Shown here in pieces: positions 13,290 to 25,900 of a DNA stretch of 64,000 bases. Position numbers and translations under genes: made by a program. The notes beneath the pieces are model-generated. The model was given only the letters and a program-made list of their open reading frames with translations, ran no database searches and had not been told where the DNA came from. The stretch is from assembly GCF_035582795.1 (NCBI RefSeq), contig NC_134366.1, positions 89,275,756-89,339,755 of the forward strand. Direction: 5' to 3'. The stretch is from Mycteria americana (Eukaryota; Chordata; Aves; Ciconiiformes; Ciconiidae). Numbering within the stretch: the first letter of the stretch is position 1; each line of letters starts with the position of its first letter.

Positions 13290-15451
13290 TTGTGTGGGAC
13301 ATGTTTCCTTTGCATCAAGCAGGAGAGCTGCTTAGTCGATTCTCTGTGTGAGAATATTTAATTGATCTACTTAAGCCATGGTGATTAAGGCATTTATAGA
13401 AACTGATGGGAAAGGAGTAAGTCTCTTCACAGAATTTACAAAAATATAATCACTAGTTTTGCCCTGATGTGAATTCTCTGTGGAGAGGCTGCAATGTTTA
13501 TTAACTTTTTTGGTGTCGTATGTTTTCCACTCAGTGAATAGTTTTTTCTCAAGTTTCTGTCATTGGATTGTTTGTTAATTTTTAGATATATCTATATACT
13601 TGGATTGTAACCAAAATAACTTTTTTCATTTTTTTGATTGCATTTTTTTTCCATTTTTATTTTCATCAGGTAACTGTGCTACTTTTATTGTCTTAATAAT
13701 TTTTATGCAATTACAGCCAAACTAAAGTACAGAGGGATGGTGACAACCCTAAATCATTTACAGAGTAGTGTAAATAAAACAGATGGAAACAAAAAAATAC
13801 ATAAAATTCCATAGATTATTATCCACATCTATTTCTGTAAAAATATTTTTTAAAAGTCTTTGCTACAAAAACAATTCACAAAAAAGTGAAAGCACCCTGA
13901 AAAGTTTCTTAAAGATTTAGAAGAAATACTTTACTGACCAGATGAAGACCTTATTGACAGTAACTTTCTAAAGGTATAAAAACAAAAAATACTTTGTACT
14001 TTATTTGAAGTAATAGAGCACAATCCAAACCAAGTTGTTCAGAAAGGGACAATTTTTTTTTTAATTTATTTTGGTAGCAATGGCTATTGGATTCCATTCA
14101 AATTGCCCCCCCTACAACAGAGCAGCATCTTTAAATTTATTCTATAACAAATATACAATGCTGGGGAAGGGAGTTTTAGTGATATCTCTCTCTCTTAACA
14201 GTTCTACATGATACAGGAGCACACTGGAAAGAAAATAACAGAGTTCTGTATGTAGAATTTTCTGCTTAATAGGTCTGTGATTACACACCTGGTCAGTAAA
14301 CATTGAAAGTTCTTTTGGTTGTTTTTCTTGCCTCTATTTCTGCAGAACAGTATAGGAACTTAGTTTTTACCTTTCAGTAGTGCTAAATCCTCCAGTAACT
14401 CAACTAAAACATGATGGAGTCCAGCCCTGTGAATTCTTGAAGTAGTAGAAGGATTAGGTTATTTAATTTAGAAGTTGTTGCTGGCAGTGAGCTTTTCACT
14501 CCAAAGAAGTTTAATCTTGATATGTTTTATTGGAACTCTGTTTTAATTGTCCGGAGAACTAAACATGATGAGATTTCTCTCCCTGAGTCCAGAGGTACTA
14601 TGTAAATAGATACAGTTCAAAGATACAGCTTGGATACAACAGTATTTATCTTGGATACTACACTCCTAGCTCAGGAAGGTTAGTGGAATGCCGTGCAGGT
14701 GTGCTGAATTGGATCTGGAACACAGATTGGCCTTGGGAAGGGAAATAAAACCATATTAGAAATTACTTTGAGATCATGAGATTAATTTATTTGTACATAG
14801 ATTTCATTTGGGATTATTGGAGATAGAGTTTATTTAACTTCCCAAATATATAACATGATAATTATCTGGGATCAGATTTGACAATTTGAGTTCTTTATCC
14901 CCAGTTAAGATAAGTGATAGGGTCCTTTTAGTAACTACACACTACAGCTTGTTTGTCCCTCAGACTCATGTAAATAAGTTCTCATCTTATAAATATTACA
15001 TTAATTTAGGTAGCAGTAAAATACGATTCACTTAGAAAACTCCTATAACAATCTTTTATTTTAATACTTTTGTAAATTGTGGAAAACATCTGTAATAATA
15101 ACAGTGTGCTAATAATTTACCAAGTATCATCTCTGATGCAAATACTTAACTCCACTATCCAATTGTTCTCGTCTCTACCCACACTCTGCAATATGTTTTT
15201 AAACAAGTTAGTCCAAACAGATATCTCAGAGGAATTGCTCTTATTACTTGTATTTAAGGTCTAATGCGAATCTCAGTATTGACTTTACATAAAATACTAT
15301 ATATTGACATACATAAAATATTTTCACATGAAGAAATCAGTGGTGCAATGTGTTTGCCTTAAAAAACATTCATTCTTTATCAGGATGAAAAAGACACCTC
15401 AATACTGTACTTCTCTTTCTCATCTCGCTTATTATGATTTTGGTGCAATTG

Positions 15452-15482
15452 AATAAATAAATAAATAAATAAATGTGTGTGT
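15452..15482. repeat. (AATA)n microsatellite followed by (GT)n
   Basis: About six AATA units run directly into GTGTGTGTGTAT. Confidence 0.9.
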
Positions 15483-17824
15483 ATATAAGAAAAAAAATGC
15501 ATCCTCCATGTGTGTGTGAAATCCATGTGATAAATTGCCTTTATAATGTGCTTTTTGCCACATGCTCATGATTCCTTTCATAAATTCTCCTAAGAACGCA
15601 TCTTAAATTGCAAATCTCCAAGTCTGTGGCATTTTATGTGTACACAGCATAGAGTGTATGCTTACATGTGTGTTTCTACCATTTCTCTCTCTTCCCTGCC
15701 CCACTGAGATATTGAGAGTGATGCAACATAGTGGAATGGAAGAATCCAGCTTTCTGGGTGGACGGCTCACTTTTCCATTACTCGATGGGCTAAAAATATC
15801 TCTTGAAACTGAAGCATTGTGTATCTGTGTCAGTTACTGGTTAGATTCTGCTGGCCTCGTGCAGAATTCAGTAGGAAAATCTCTTTGTTCTTTGTGGGAA
15901 TGAGGCAGAAAAACTGTAAATGAGGATATTTTTAGAACTTTTTAAAACTTTTTATACATTTTTAGTTGCCTGTGTACGTTTCAGATTGGCTAACTGTGGG
16001 ACGTAGTACAAGGTTACACAGATCTTTATTTAAGATGATATGTACAAGTTACTCATGGCTTCACACAGAACCTCAGAAAGCACAAGAGAATAGCTGAAAG
16101 CTGTTTTAAAAACTAAAAGTTACATTTGTCAAATAGATGGTTTGAACATCCGATAATGTGAAACCTTGAAGGAAAGATTAAGAAAAAGGCCTAATCACAG
16201 CTATGGATCATCATCTTCCAAATGGGTCTGCGCTACTGGTGTTACAGGTGCAAATTCTTGTCCTTTACCTGCAGATATATGTCTTCAATTTTGGGAGATG
16301 TCTTGAATATTTTGTCTGGAAAAAAAAGTTTCTACATCTAGCTGTCTGTATGTTCTTTTTATTTGTGGAAACAGGCAATGTCTTCACAGTTATGCGTGTC
16401 AAAAAAAAGTCTGATCTCTATGGGGCAGGATTGATGGAAGTGAGTTAGGAAAATGATTACCAGTAAAAAATGAAGCAGTGGAAAGACAGGGTATCTGACA
16501 TCTGACAGTAGGGTTTTGTTTTTGACACTGAAACTCATTTTCAAATGGAGGTCAGAGTAGCATAAGTCTTTCCCTGAGCAGGTCTTTGGTCTCACCTTGT
16601 ACAGTGTGTTTTGGCGTTATTTGTGTAAAGCATTTAAATAATTTTTCTTGATGCTTGTTTTGTTTGAATAAACATGTTTACTGAGCTTAGTGTGAGGTTG
16701 CTGTGAGGTTAGAAGGTAATGCAAATTTTGAATCTTCACTAGGAATATGAGTTTACTGACCTGTGTTTAATAAACAAGAGCAATGATTTATTACGACAGA
16801 TCTCAGTGACGGCTGTAGGACTTTTTTTAATGGTAGGGATTCAATGCAAAATCATGCTTCTGGCATTCAACAGTCGCTCTCTGTCCTGGTTTGCTTTTGC
16901 GAGGTCACTCAATGTCACTATGGCTCCTTTTCTCCTCACCAGGGGACAAGTACCCTGAGAATAATATTCCTGACTAATACTTTGACATTCTTCTGTTTCA
17001 AAATTTTCAGCCTACACAGTCGTTCCTGGAATGTAAAGTGAAAACCTCAAACATGTTGACTCACCAACCACACAAGCGTGCTACAAAATTATGCATTAGC
17101 TCACACTGATTAAAATTGGTCTCATCTAAACAAATTAAGGGGTCTGATCTCTCATCCATATGCATGGATAATTCTCATTAATGCTAATAGAGGATATGTG
17201 CATACATGGATGGGAGAACAGACCTCTGAGTCTGACTGTTCGGTTTCAGTTTGGTTTATTTTCTACAACGGCAACAAAACATCCAGTGTTAAGAGTTTCA
17301 ATAATTTAGAGAAAGCTCAAAGGGGAGAAAGGTCAATAGTGTACCTTTTCTTGTACCTTACTGTGGTAAATAGATAAAACAATATATCCTATCTCTTGTA
17401 AGCTGGGAGGCAAGTAGTATTTTTTACCTGCTACTGTTTTTTTGTAATATTTACTAACAGATTCAGATTCATATGCCTGTGTTTTGAGACAGAAATAAGG
17501 AAAACACCAAAAGCAATAATGCTACAAAGTTTCATACTCCCAAAACAGTGAAACATTGATTTATAGTGGATCATGTAATACCATCTTCATAATTTTACAA
17601 ACTATAAATATCATTTACTGTATTTGAGCATGTGCCTGTGCTACACACAGCATATCAGCTGTAATGTCATCTAAAGAACTCCTGTGATTTAGTCACTTGA
17701 TATTCAGTTAAGTGTTCTCAGAACACAATCTGTCAAAACATTTTAAATATTTGTATAATACTGTAAAAATAGTGTTGTGCATATGTTATCAGACAGTAGG
17801 AGCTTAATTAGCATTCTTAACAGC

Positions 17825-17928
17825 CTGAGCTACACTGGGATAGGGAAAGAGGTGCACAGTACAAGGGCTGATGCCTCAAGGGAGTTTGTTGTCCAGGTAC
17901 AAGGTCTTTAAACTGAGCTACACTGGGA
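17825..17928 (+). repeat. 16-bp direct repeat pair, 88 bp apart
   Basis: CTGAGCTACACTGGGA occurs at 17825-17840 and exactly again at 17913-17928. Confidence 0.8.
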
Positions 17929-20030
17929 GAAGCTGGTCTGGATTGTTTGAATTGTAGGAATTGCAAAGTAAGAATTGATTCATTCTTGAGTACTGAAACA
18001 TACCAATCACAGATTTTTGGCAATGCTCATACCTAGCTGGCTGTTCTAGATACAGTGAAAACCTTGGAAAGCTCAGGGTCTGTTCTGGGCTAGACGTTCC
18101 TTGGTGGAAGGCTGCAAAACATGACCATGTGCCTCTCTGTTCTTCTCCTAGGCACAATGTGTACGGTCCTGGCCACCTAAGTCTAGGATCCTAGTGGAAA
18201 ACTAAACTACAGGATATGATGGGGTCTTACAGAGCTGAATATTTTAGATTAGTTGTCATGGGTGAGGTAGCCACAGGGACAGAATCACACTGATCTGTGG
18301 CATATAACGTAAAACTTATTCACAAGTAGAACAGGATCTCTGTGCAAGGATATTCTCCATCAGGGGCTATTATTTTTGCTGTTTATTGCTTTCTAACATA
18401 GCTGGTTGTTATAAGCTACCAATGTCTTCATTGGTGTCGTATACCATTACCCTAGGCCAATGTCTTCTACTTTCTCCGTAGCTAAAGCCATCTGGCTATT
18501 GTTACCTGGGTTACTATCGCCTGCTGGCTTCCTGCTCCAAATGTGTTGCCTGGACGCAAAGTTCTTAAGAGTTCACCTGTGCTTCTCTGTTTCTTTTCTG
18601 TGCATACCTCATCATTAGAGCAGGTGAGGTGTAGGCCAGAGCTTGTCGGTAAGACCCTACGTAACAATTGTCTGTACTTGGTTTGTTTTCATAGCACATA
18701 CCACAGTCATGTAAAAGTTCAGGCTGGGCACTGGGCAAATGCAGTCGAGGTCTCAATTACTTTAGCGGTGCTTTCAGGTAGGCTTTGCCTTTTGGCAATT
18801 ACCATACTTGGGAACATACTCTAGGGAGTTAGGCCTTTTTATGTGTTTCTGATTAGAAAGATGTACGATGCAGCCATGCTTCTTCATATCTCTGCTTCCT
18901 TTAACTTAGCCCAGCTCGTAACTTGAAAAGAGATAATTTGTTATACAGCATCACCAGAGTCATCTAGACAATTTTTGAAAGGTTTGGGATCTTGAGTTCT
19001 TCATTACAGTTAAGGTATAGGAGAGAGTTGTTTTGTTTGTCTTGCGTTAGTATACAAAAGGCACCAACTCCCACAAATTAACAAAAGTAATAATGTGTTT
19101 AAGTGGCAATGGAGGCTTTGAAACAGAGTTCTGTTCTGTACACTGCTTCATGGTCACTTGAGGAGGTCACTGTCAATCTTAACCACTTAAAAAACTGAAG
19201 TTAATACCTTTGTGCAGTAATAGGTGAATGTATGGATCTGAAACATAGTCAATAATTGCTTTGATAGTGCATGACCCAAAAATGAATCAGTTACTTTTCT
19301 ACAGCATTTTAGAATGTGTTCTGCCAAAGATAAAAAAAGGAAACCTTGTATAAAATAGGCTTAAAATAGAGGAAGACTAGGGCTTTTTTTTACATTTATA
19401 AAAGTATAAGCAGAAGAGATGTGTGGCATAAACAGGTGTTTTCTTTTAAAATCAAATCTATATAGTAAAGCATCAGAAAAGTTAATATGGTATCACACTA
19501 TGCAAATGACATTCAACAATAAATGTTGACAAATAAAGTCCCATACAGAAATTACTTTTCTTTTGGATAATTTTTATTTAAATACACACATAACAGAAAA
19601 TATTCTATTGGCTAACTAAAATGAATCAAGAAACTTTTAGCCAGTTACTTCTAGTGGTGTATTAAAAGACAGCTCTGTATGTACAAACATAAGAAAAATG
19701 GAGCTCCTTAAAAAGTTCAGTGTTTTAGAAAGTGCTCATATGAGGGGATGTGAATGCCATGTTGGGGAATTTGTCTTTAGTTAGAAAAAAACACTGACTA
19801 AAATTGCAGGTTTTGTAGTGTGTATTTCCTGCAAATGTGTCAGACCTGGTTGTGAGTTAGAGCATAGATCTTTAAAGGAATTCAGGTTTACCAAGAACTA
19901 GAATAACAGAGAGAAAGAGGATTGACAGAGTTTTGTTGTATGAATATGAGGTCAGCCAGTCCCTGGCTTTTGGGGCAGAGGAAGGAGATTGCCAAAGCAA
20001 TTAAGACATAAAAATTAAAAAGAAGTGGAA

Positions 20031-20441
20031 TTATATAAGATGAAGAAGGGGCATGAGGTACTTCCATTTGTTTTGTGACTGAGACATGTTCTGTGCCGCT
20101 GAACGCCCCGGCATGGGACACGACACCTCCTGCCCCAGGGACATCTCAGGAGCATTTCCTCTGATTAAATATACATGCTGGGCTGGTGGGATGTCACCAT
20201 CTTCACACACTTCGTACTTTAGGGCTGGTTTAAGTAGTTCCAACTCTGTGCTATTGTATTCCTGAAGGCTGCCTGTAGCCAGCTTTTGCAGATTTCCATT
20301 TATGATTACAGAAAGGCTACGGTGGAGCTGGCTTTGTCTGGAAATTAAAGGGCAGAAAAGAGTTAAAGCTAAGTTAGACTGTAAAGACACATGAGTCCCT
20401 TTTCTGCTGCCTTGCTGAAAAAAAAAACAACCCCAAAACAA
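20031..20441 (-). other. Unexplained antisense open reading frame with a strong splice acceptor
   Basis: The minus strand is open for 136 codons, long for this AT-rich background, but it has no ATG at its start. A strong acceptor (CTCTTTTCTGCCCTTTAATTTCCAG, split by position: pyrimidine run 20344-20362, AG at 20338-20339) lies inside it. From there the frame stays open to a TAA near 20031. The predicted peptide has a mixed, protein-like composition, for example YNSTELELLKPALKYEVCED and GDIPPAQHVYLIRGNAPEM. I recognise no family. It may be a terminal exon of an antisense or long non-coding transcript, an old repeat, or chance. Confidence 0.3.
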
Positions 20442-22845
20442 AACTACTCTCCATGTATTTAGAGTATAATATTTTATTTTTCTTTTTGATTATATAGTCT
20501 GTTTCTCATATTCTAATTCTCTTCAAAAACAATTTTCTACATACTGTGGAAACCTGTCTTCTTCCAGGAATTTAAGTCAAGGAAAACTGTGAACATGCTG
20601 TAGGTTCTAAAGAAATACAATTCCTAGCCAACTAGTCATATAATTTATTAAAACTACATCCTTTAATCTTATCTCTTAAAGCAAATATGCATGCTTCATT
20701 AATTGGCCAGAATAAATCAGTGGCAAAAAAGTAGCTTTGGCAATTTTCCTTTAATAAAGAGAAAACAAGGACAAATAAAAACAGAATGAGAGACATTCAT
20801 GTGGGAGATTGTAAATTGATTTTTTTTTTGAGATAGAACATGATGGTTGCATTTCTGTTCAATGTTGGCTCATTTGAGTATTTGTGCTGGTACAAGAAGA
20901 ACATGCTCCTAACAAGATGAGTTGCAGAATGTTTTGTAGTCATTCTTATGCGTCCATAGTAATGTGAGATGTCATTGAAGAATATGAAAAATTCCAGAAT
21001 ACAACATTTATGGTTGGTTGTGTTAAAATGAAGATAGATATTTAGATCAATATGAAGATTTGGGACAGGCTTAATAATTGGTTATACTTTTAAATGAGAG
21101 TAAACCCTTAGAAAGGCAGGAGAGAGGGTTTTTGGCTTTTTTTTTTTTTTCCTGGAGTATATAGTACATACTGGTTTAGACTAAATGGAAATTTTATCAT
21201 TTCCTAATCTTACACTAATGCTTTAATTACCATTCTGCAATCAGACCCATGAATCCCTTCTGCTCATATAGAAGCAGATAAGTTTCTGTCTTCTTATAGG
21301 TGGTACAAAATATATCTTCATACAAACTTCTTTCGTGGAATTAGATCATTTGGTTATAATATTTTTGAAGATGTCATTTTTCTTACACTGTAAGCCTGCT
21401 TTTTCCTCTTAGTTATACTTAGTCAGGCAAAGCACATTTTTTCATAGATGTAGTTAAGGTTAGAGGTGTTCATTAACAGCTGAATTTCCTGCTGCTTCAG
21501 TGATGGCAATAGGATGAGCTTTTTAAATGGTAGGGTTATTTTTCATTCAGCATTATTCCTTTAGCTCTTTATATATTAAAAAAAAAAAAAATCCAACAAA
21601 AATAGCACTGAACAGGATACTTTGGCTTGTGATTGGCACACAATCTAGAAGCCAATATATCTTTCTTTTCCTCAGTCTAAAAGGTACTTCATTGTGAGGA
21701 TGTCATTTTTAATACCCAGTTCTCTTTAAGTTATGTAATTTGGACTACCTACATTTAGGTACTTAAGTATTTACAAATGAGGTACTTAATAATTTTATTC
21801 TTTTGTATGCCATTTGAAAAAGGTGGACAAGACCACTTTTGTGTACCAGAATGTTATATAAAGTTTGAAAGAAAATGTGAAGTCTTCAGACGAAGTTCAA
21901 AGCTATGTTAGGATACAATGAACATGAATTTATGAAAGAGGTAATACAGAACCTTCACAATAATATTATGGGTGATTTCTTAACTTGAAACTGGGTTTAT
22001 AATTGGCTGTATGGTTCAAGTGGCTAAATTCTTGCACTTATTTCACTTGCTGAGATAGATGATGAGAAAAATTGAGCAATTGGTACCAATGTCTGAAAAA
22101 TTCTACTTACATGGGAATTTTTTTGAGTGTTTCCCTAGATTCAGAAAGAGAGAGAAAATAAGATAAATGTTGTTAGTTCTTACTAACTATTCTGTTGGAT
22201 TGCTTTGGTTTCTGAGAAAAAGCAAAAATTTGCACTTTAGCTTTTTGAATTTGTTGGTGCTGTTTTGATTTAATAGATTTTATGACTTATTTGAAGTACC
22301 ATGATGCTTGAAGGATATTTTGTTTTATGATTCTTCATAGACTAAGCTAAATTGTTTTGCTGTATGAGAAGTCAGGAGTGTCCCAGCAATATAGTGAGTT
22401 ATGGTCTTACATATATCAGGCAGGGATGGAGACCAGACATTTGAAAAGAAAAGAAAAGTAAACTAAAGCAGACTGCTTTATTCTAAAATAATATTGGGTT
22501 GGAAGCAGTGGAAGTCTAGTAATTTTGCTGAAGACTTCATAGGGTGTTTTTGAAGGAGTAGGAATACATAAAATTCTCTCAAATACTTGCTGCAGGCCTT
22601 AGTTGAGGGGGATAGCTGGAATTTATGTGAAGTGAGTGGTTTCATTGATAAGCTGAGTGCCACCCTTTGGACTGGAGTCAGCAAAAGCCCTGTCTTGTCA
22701 CAACTCCTGGTCCAAGACTAAGTTTGTAGTCAGGTAGAAACTCTAGGTTCAGGCTTCTTTGTAGATCTGGTCTTCCCAATCATGAGACAAAATGGCATTT
22801 CCCGTTCTGATGGGAGCTTCAAACACCATTGCTTCTGGGGGGGAG

Positions 22846-22936
22846 TCTTTCCTTCATTCCCTTCCTCTCTTCTTTCTCTCTTTCTCTTTTGCTCTCCTCC
22901 TCTTTGTCCCCCTCTTTCTCCCACTTTTTTTTTTCC
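22846..22936. repeat. Long polypyrimidine tract
   Basis: About 85 bp of almost uninterrupted C/T on the plus strand (TCTTTCCTTC, then CTCTCTTCTTTCTCTC and onward, to T10) with only a few purines. Confidence 0.85.
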
Positions 22937-25900
22937 AATTTTTGTAATATAATTCCCTATACACCACTCCCTTATTCATATGCTGAGGCTTACTTTTGAT
23001 TCCTCATTTTGCTGCATCTTTTTGTATACGTAAAATACAGGAGCCTTGCTTTCAATGCCCCGGAATTTGATATTGCCACATAAAACTCTTGTTTCTTTGT
23101 TTTCTGTTTTATAACTCCAGCTACCCTAGTGCCTTGTTCAGGACAGGGAGACTTCATAGTCTTTATAGAATTTAATATATGAGCAATATGAGCTGAGCAG
23201 CAGATCTATTAGCTATGCACATGATGGACTCATCAATGCACCTGTGCATTTCAAAAGCTGCCTTTTATGGGCACAGCAAAAACAACAAAACCCCCCCAAA
23301 TAAACAAATGAACAAAACCCTATGAGATTTGAATAAGGGAGAGTGGTGAGGGAGGGTGGCCATTTGGCTCCACAGGATGTTCACAAAGAGCAAGGTCTTT
23401 GTGGGTTTGAAAACATCAGGAAACTCAGTCATCACCCCCATGCAAGCCCCCGCTCTCCAGGCCAGCTGTGCCTTGGTCATCTGCTACTGCTACTGCCACC
23501 ACACAGGTCTGACTTGTCCCTAATGGGAACAAAGCTGTGGCAGGCTCGGGCTTTTGGAGCAGCGCCCTGCTCCCCCAGTGCACCCCGCTGTGCCAGGTCT
23601 GAGGCTGGCTCAGATCAACGGGACTGCTCACAAACTTGAGGTTAGGGCTGGGACAGAAGCACTTCACTGAATCAGAGCTTAGCATGCTGATTGATGTCTG
23701 TTCATCATGCCTGCATTCTTCAAAGCATTCTCTGTCACTTTCGGTTTATTAATTCATTATTGTAGTCCTGTACCAGTGATCCAAATATCCCTTATACCTT
23801 ATATTCCAGTGATGGAAGCATGTGTCTGAAGCGTGATAACATTAAGAATGACCAGTTTGTTAGGACACAGATGTCATAGATCAAAGCTGAGCTTTCACTG
23901 TAAATCTAGGGAAAATTAAATTTTGAATGACTTATGGCTCTGTTTTCAACTCCAAATACTTCAGGGGGATTTCAAGTTAGACTATTCCAACATTCATACA
24001 GTCAAATGGTTGCATAACACAAAAGCACAAATCTAATCCCTAGAAAAGGGGGGTTTTGTGTTTTTTTTTTTATTATTTCATTTAGGTTTCAGAAGTTTAA
24101 GACAGAAGGTTTTTATTTGTTTTTGTAATGAAACAATAGAAAAACGCATGCAAACGTTTGGTTAAAAGCAAGGTCTGTTTCGCCAACAAAGCTTAGTAAC
24201 AAGGGGAGGTAGAGTATTTGAATGGTACATTCTGTTACAGAAAAAATAAATCCTAATTTCCTGAAACCTTTTAAAATGAGCATTGGTAATTAATTAGCCC
24301 TAGATAGTAGTGTTGGACTACTCCAATGTACACAATAAAATTAATCTTGAAAGTTAAAATATCGTGAAAATATCAAGTTAACAATAGTTATGAAACATAT
24401 AATTGCAGAAGGGATTGAGATTTGTTTGACACAACAATGTGCAAAGAAAATCAGCTGTAAAGGAAAAAAACACTGTAGAGCAGAAAAAAAAGTCAGAAAA
24501 CTATCAAAATGCTTTTGTGCTTAACTTTTTCAGGGAGAGACTATTGTAGCATGGATGATTAGAAGGTGAATAGGCAGTCTCATGAGTTTAAACGAATTTT
24601 ATTGATGCTAAGGTGATAAATTTGAATTCTTAACACTAATTTCCATATTGCTCCATTGGTTAGTGCTGGATGAATTGTTTTGTGTGCTGGGTCTTTTTCT
24701 GTCTCTGATAATGAAGTCTTTTCTCTTTCTCAGAAGGTTCTTTTATGATATGCTAAAGAGTGGGTGTTCCACCAGGGCAACATTTTCTTATGAAAGAAAA
24801 GGTTATCAGCACTTTTCTTATCAATAATGACAGCCTCGATACAGAAATATGTGTCAGATGCAATCCAGAGATCCATGGCTCTGGGAAGAATGAATGATAG
24901 TTGACTTTAGGTTTTAAGACCGGCTAGACAGTTCTCGACAGTTCTTCTGAGAGAGCTGTATACAGCCAGAAAGAGCAGTAGTGATGACATGAACCAAACT
25001 GAAGCCTAATTAAAGCCACTGCTGTCAACAATTCAACTCCACCAGGACATTTTCTCTTTATTTCTCTTGAAGTTACAGGTTTCACCTGAGTGAAGCTAAC
25101 CATTAGGTTACATATGTTAGGTGCATTTGGCTTTCATTATTGTTGAATGTGTTTATATAATATAACAATACATATAATATATATGTATACATCTTTAAAT
25201 ATATACACAGTCTTCAAAATGAGATTTAGATTGTGGTTTTGGTGAACTAGAAAGCATTACAAAATAAGGTACCCCATATATGTGAAGCAGAGCAGTTACA
25301 GTGCAGCAGATCCAGGCTTCTTTGAAGTACTTTTAATGTGCCCCACCCCTTGCCCCTCCAAAATGCAACGAGGCTGATGGAAACTTACTATATTTCAAGA
25401 CCTGAATGTAAATTTTTGAAGCTTCTTGTAGAAGAGGTGAAGCAAATTGTGTGTAAACTGTGTTCCCTTCTCAGTCACTAAAATGTGCAGTTTCATAGTT
25501 TGGTTACTTTCTATTGTCTATTTCATTTATCAGCAAAGGGAGTGCGTTGAGAGAACATCAGAAGCCACTAGTACTTCTTCTTGAAAAAATAGAAAGTGAA
25601 ATAGGACATGATTCTGGCAATTACGGCTGAGTAAGCAAAAAACCCTGGAAGATTGTTATTTTCATGTTAATGGTGTTTTTATGAAATCTTGTAATATAAA
25701 CATGGATTCACAAACTTTTTAAATAGATATTCAAATAATTTTTGTATTCTTCTTAATCTGAGCTCAGTTTCCATCACACAGCCAGGATCCAAAGTGTAGA
25801 AGGTTGGAGATGCATAGGACTGTGACGACTGATTAAGAACACTGGAAATGTTGTAATGCTGACTAAATGAAGTACTGCACATTTTTAGATTTAATTTAAC

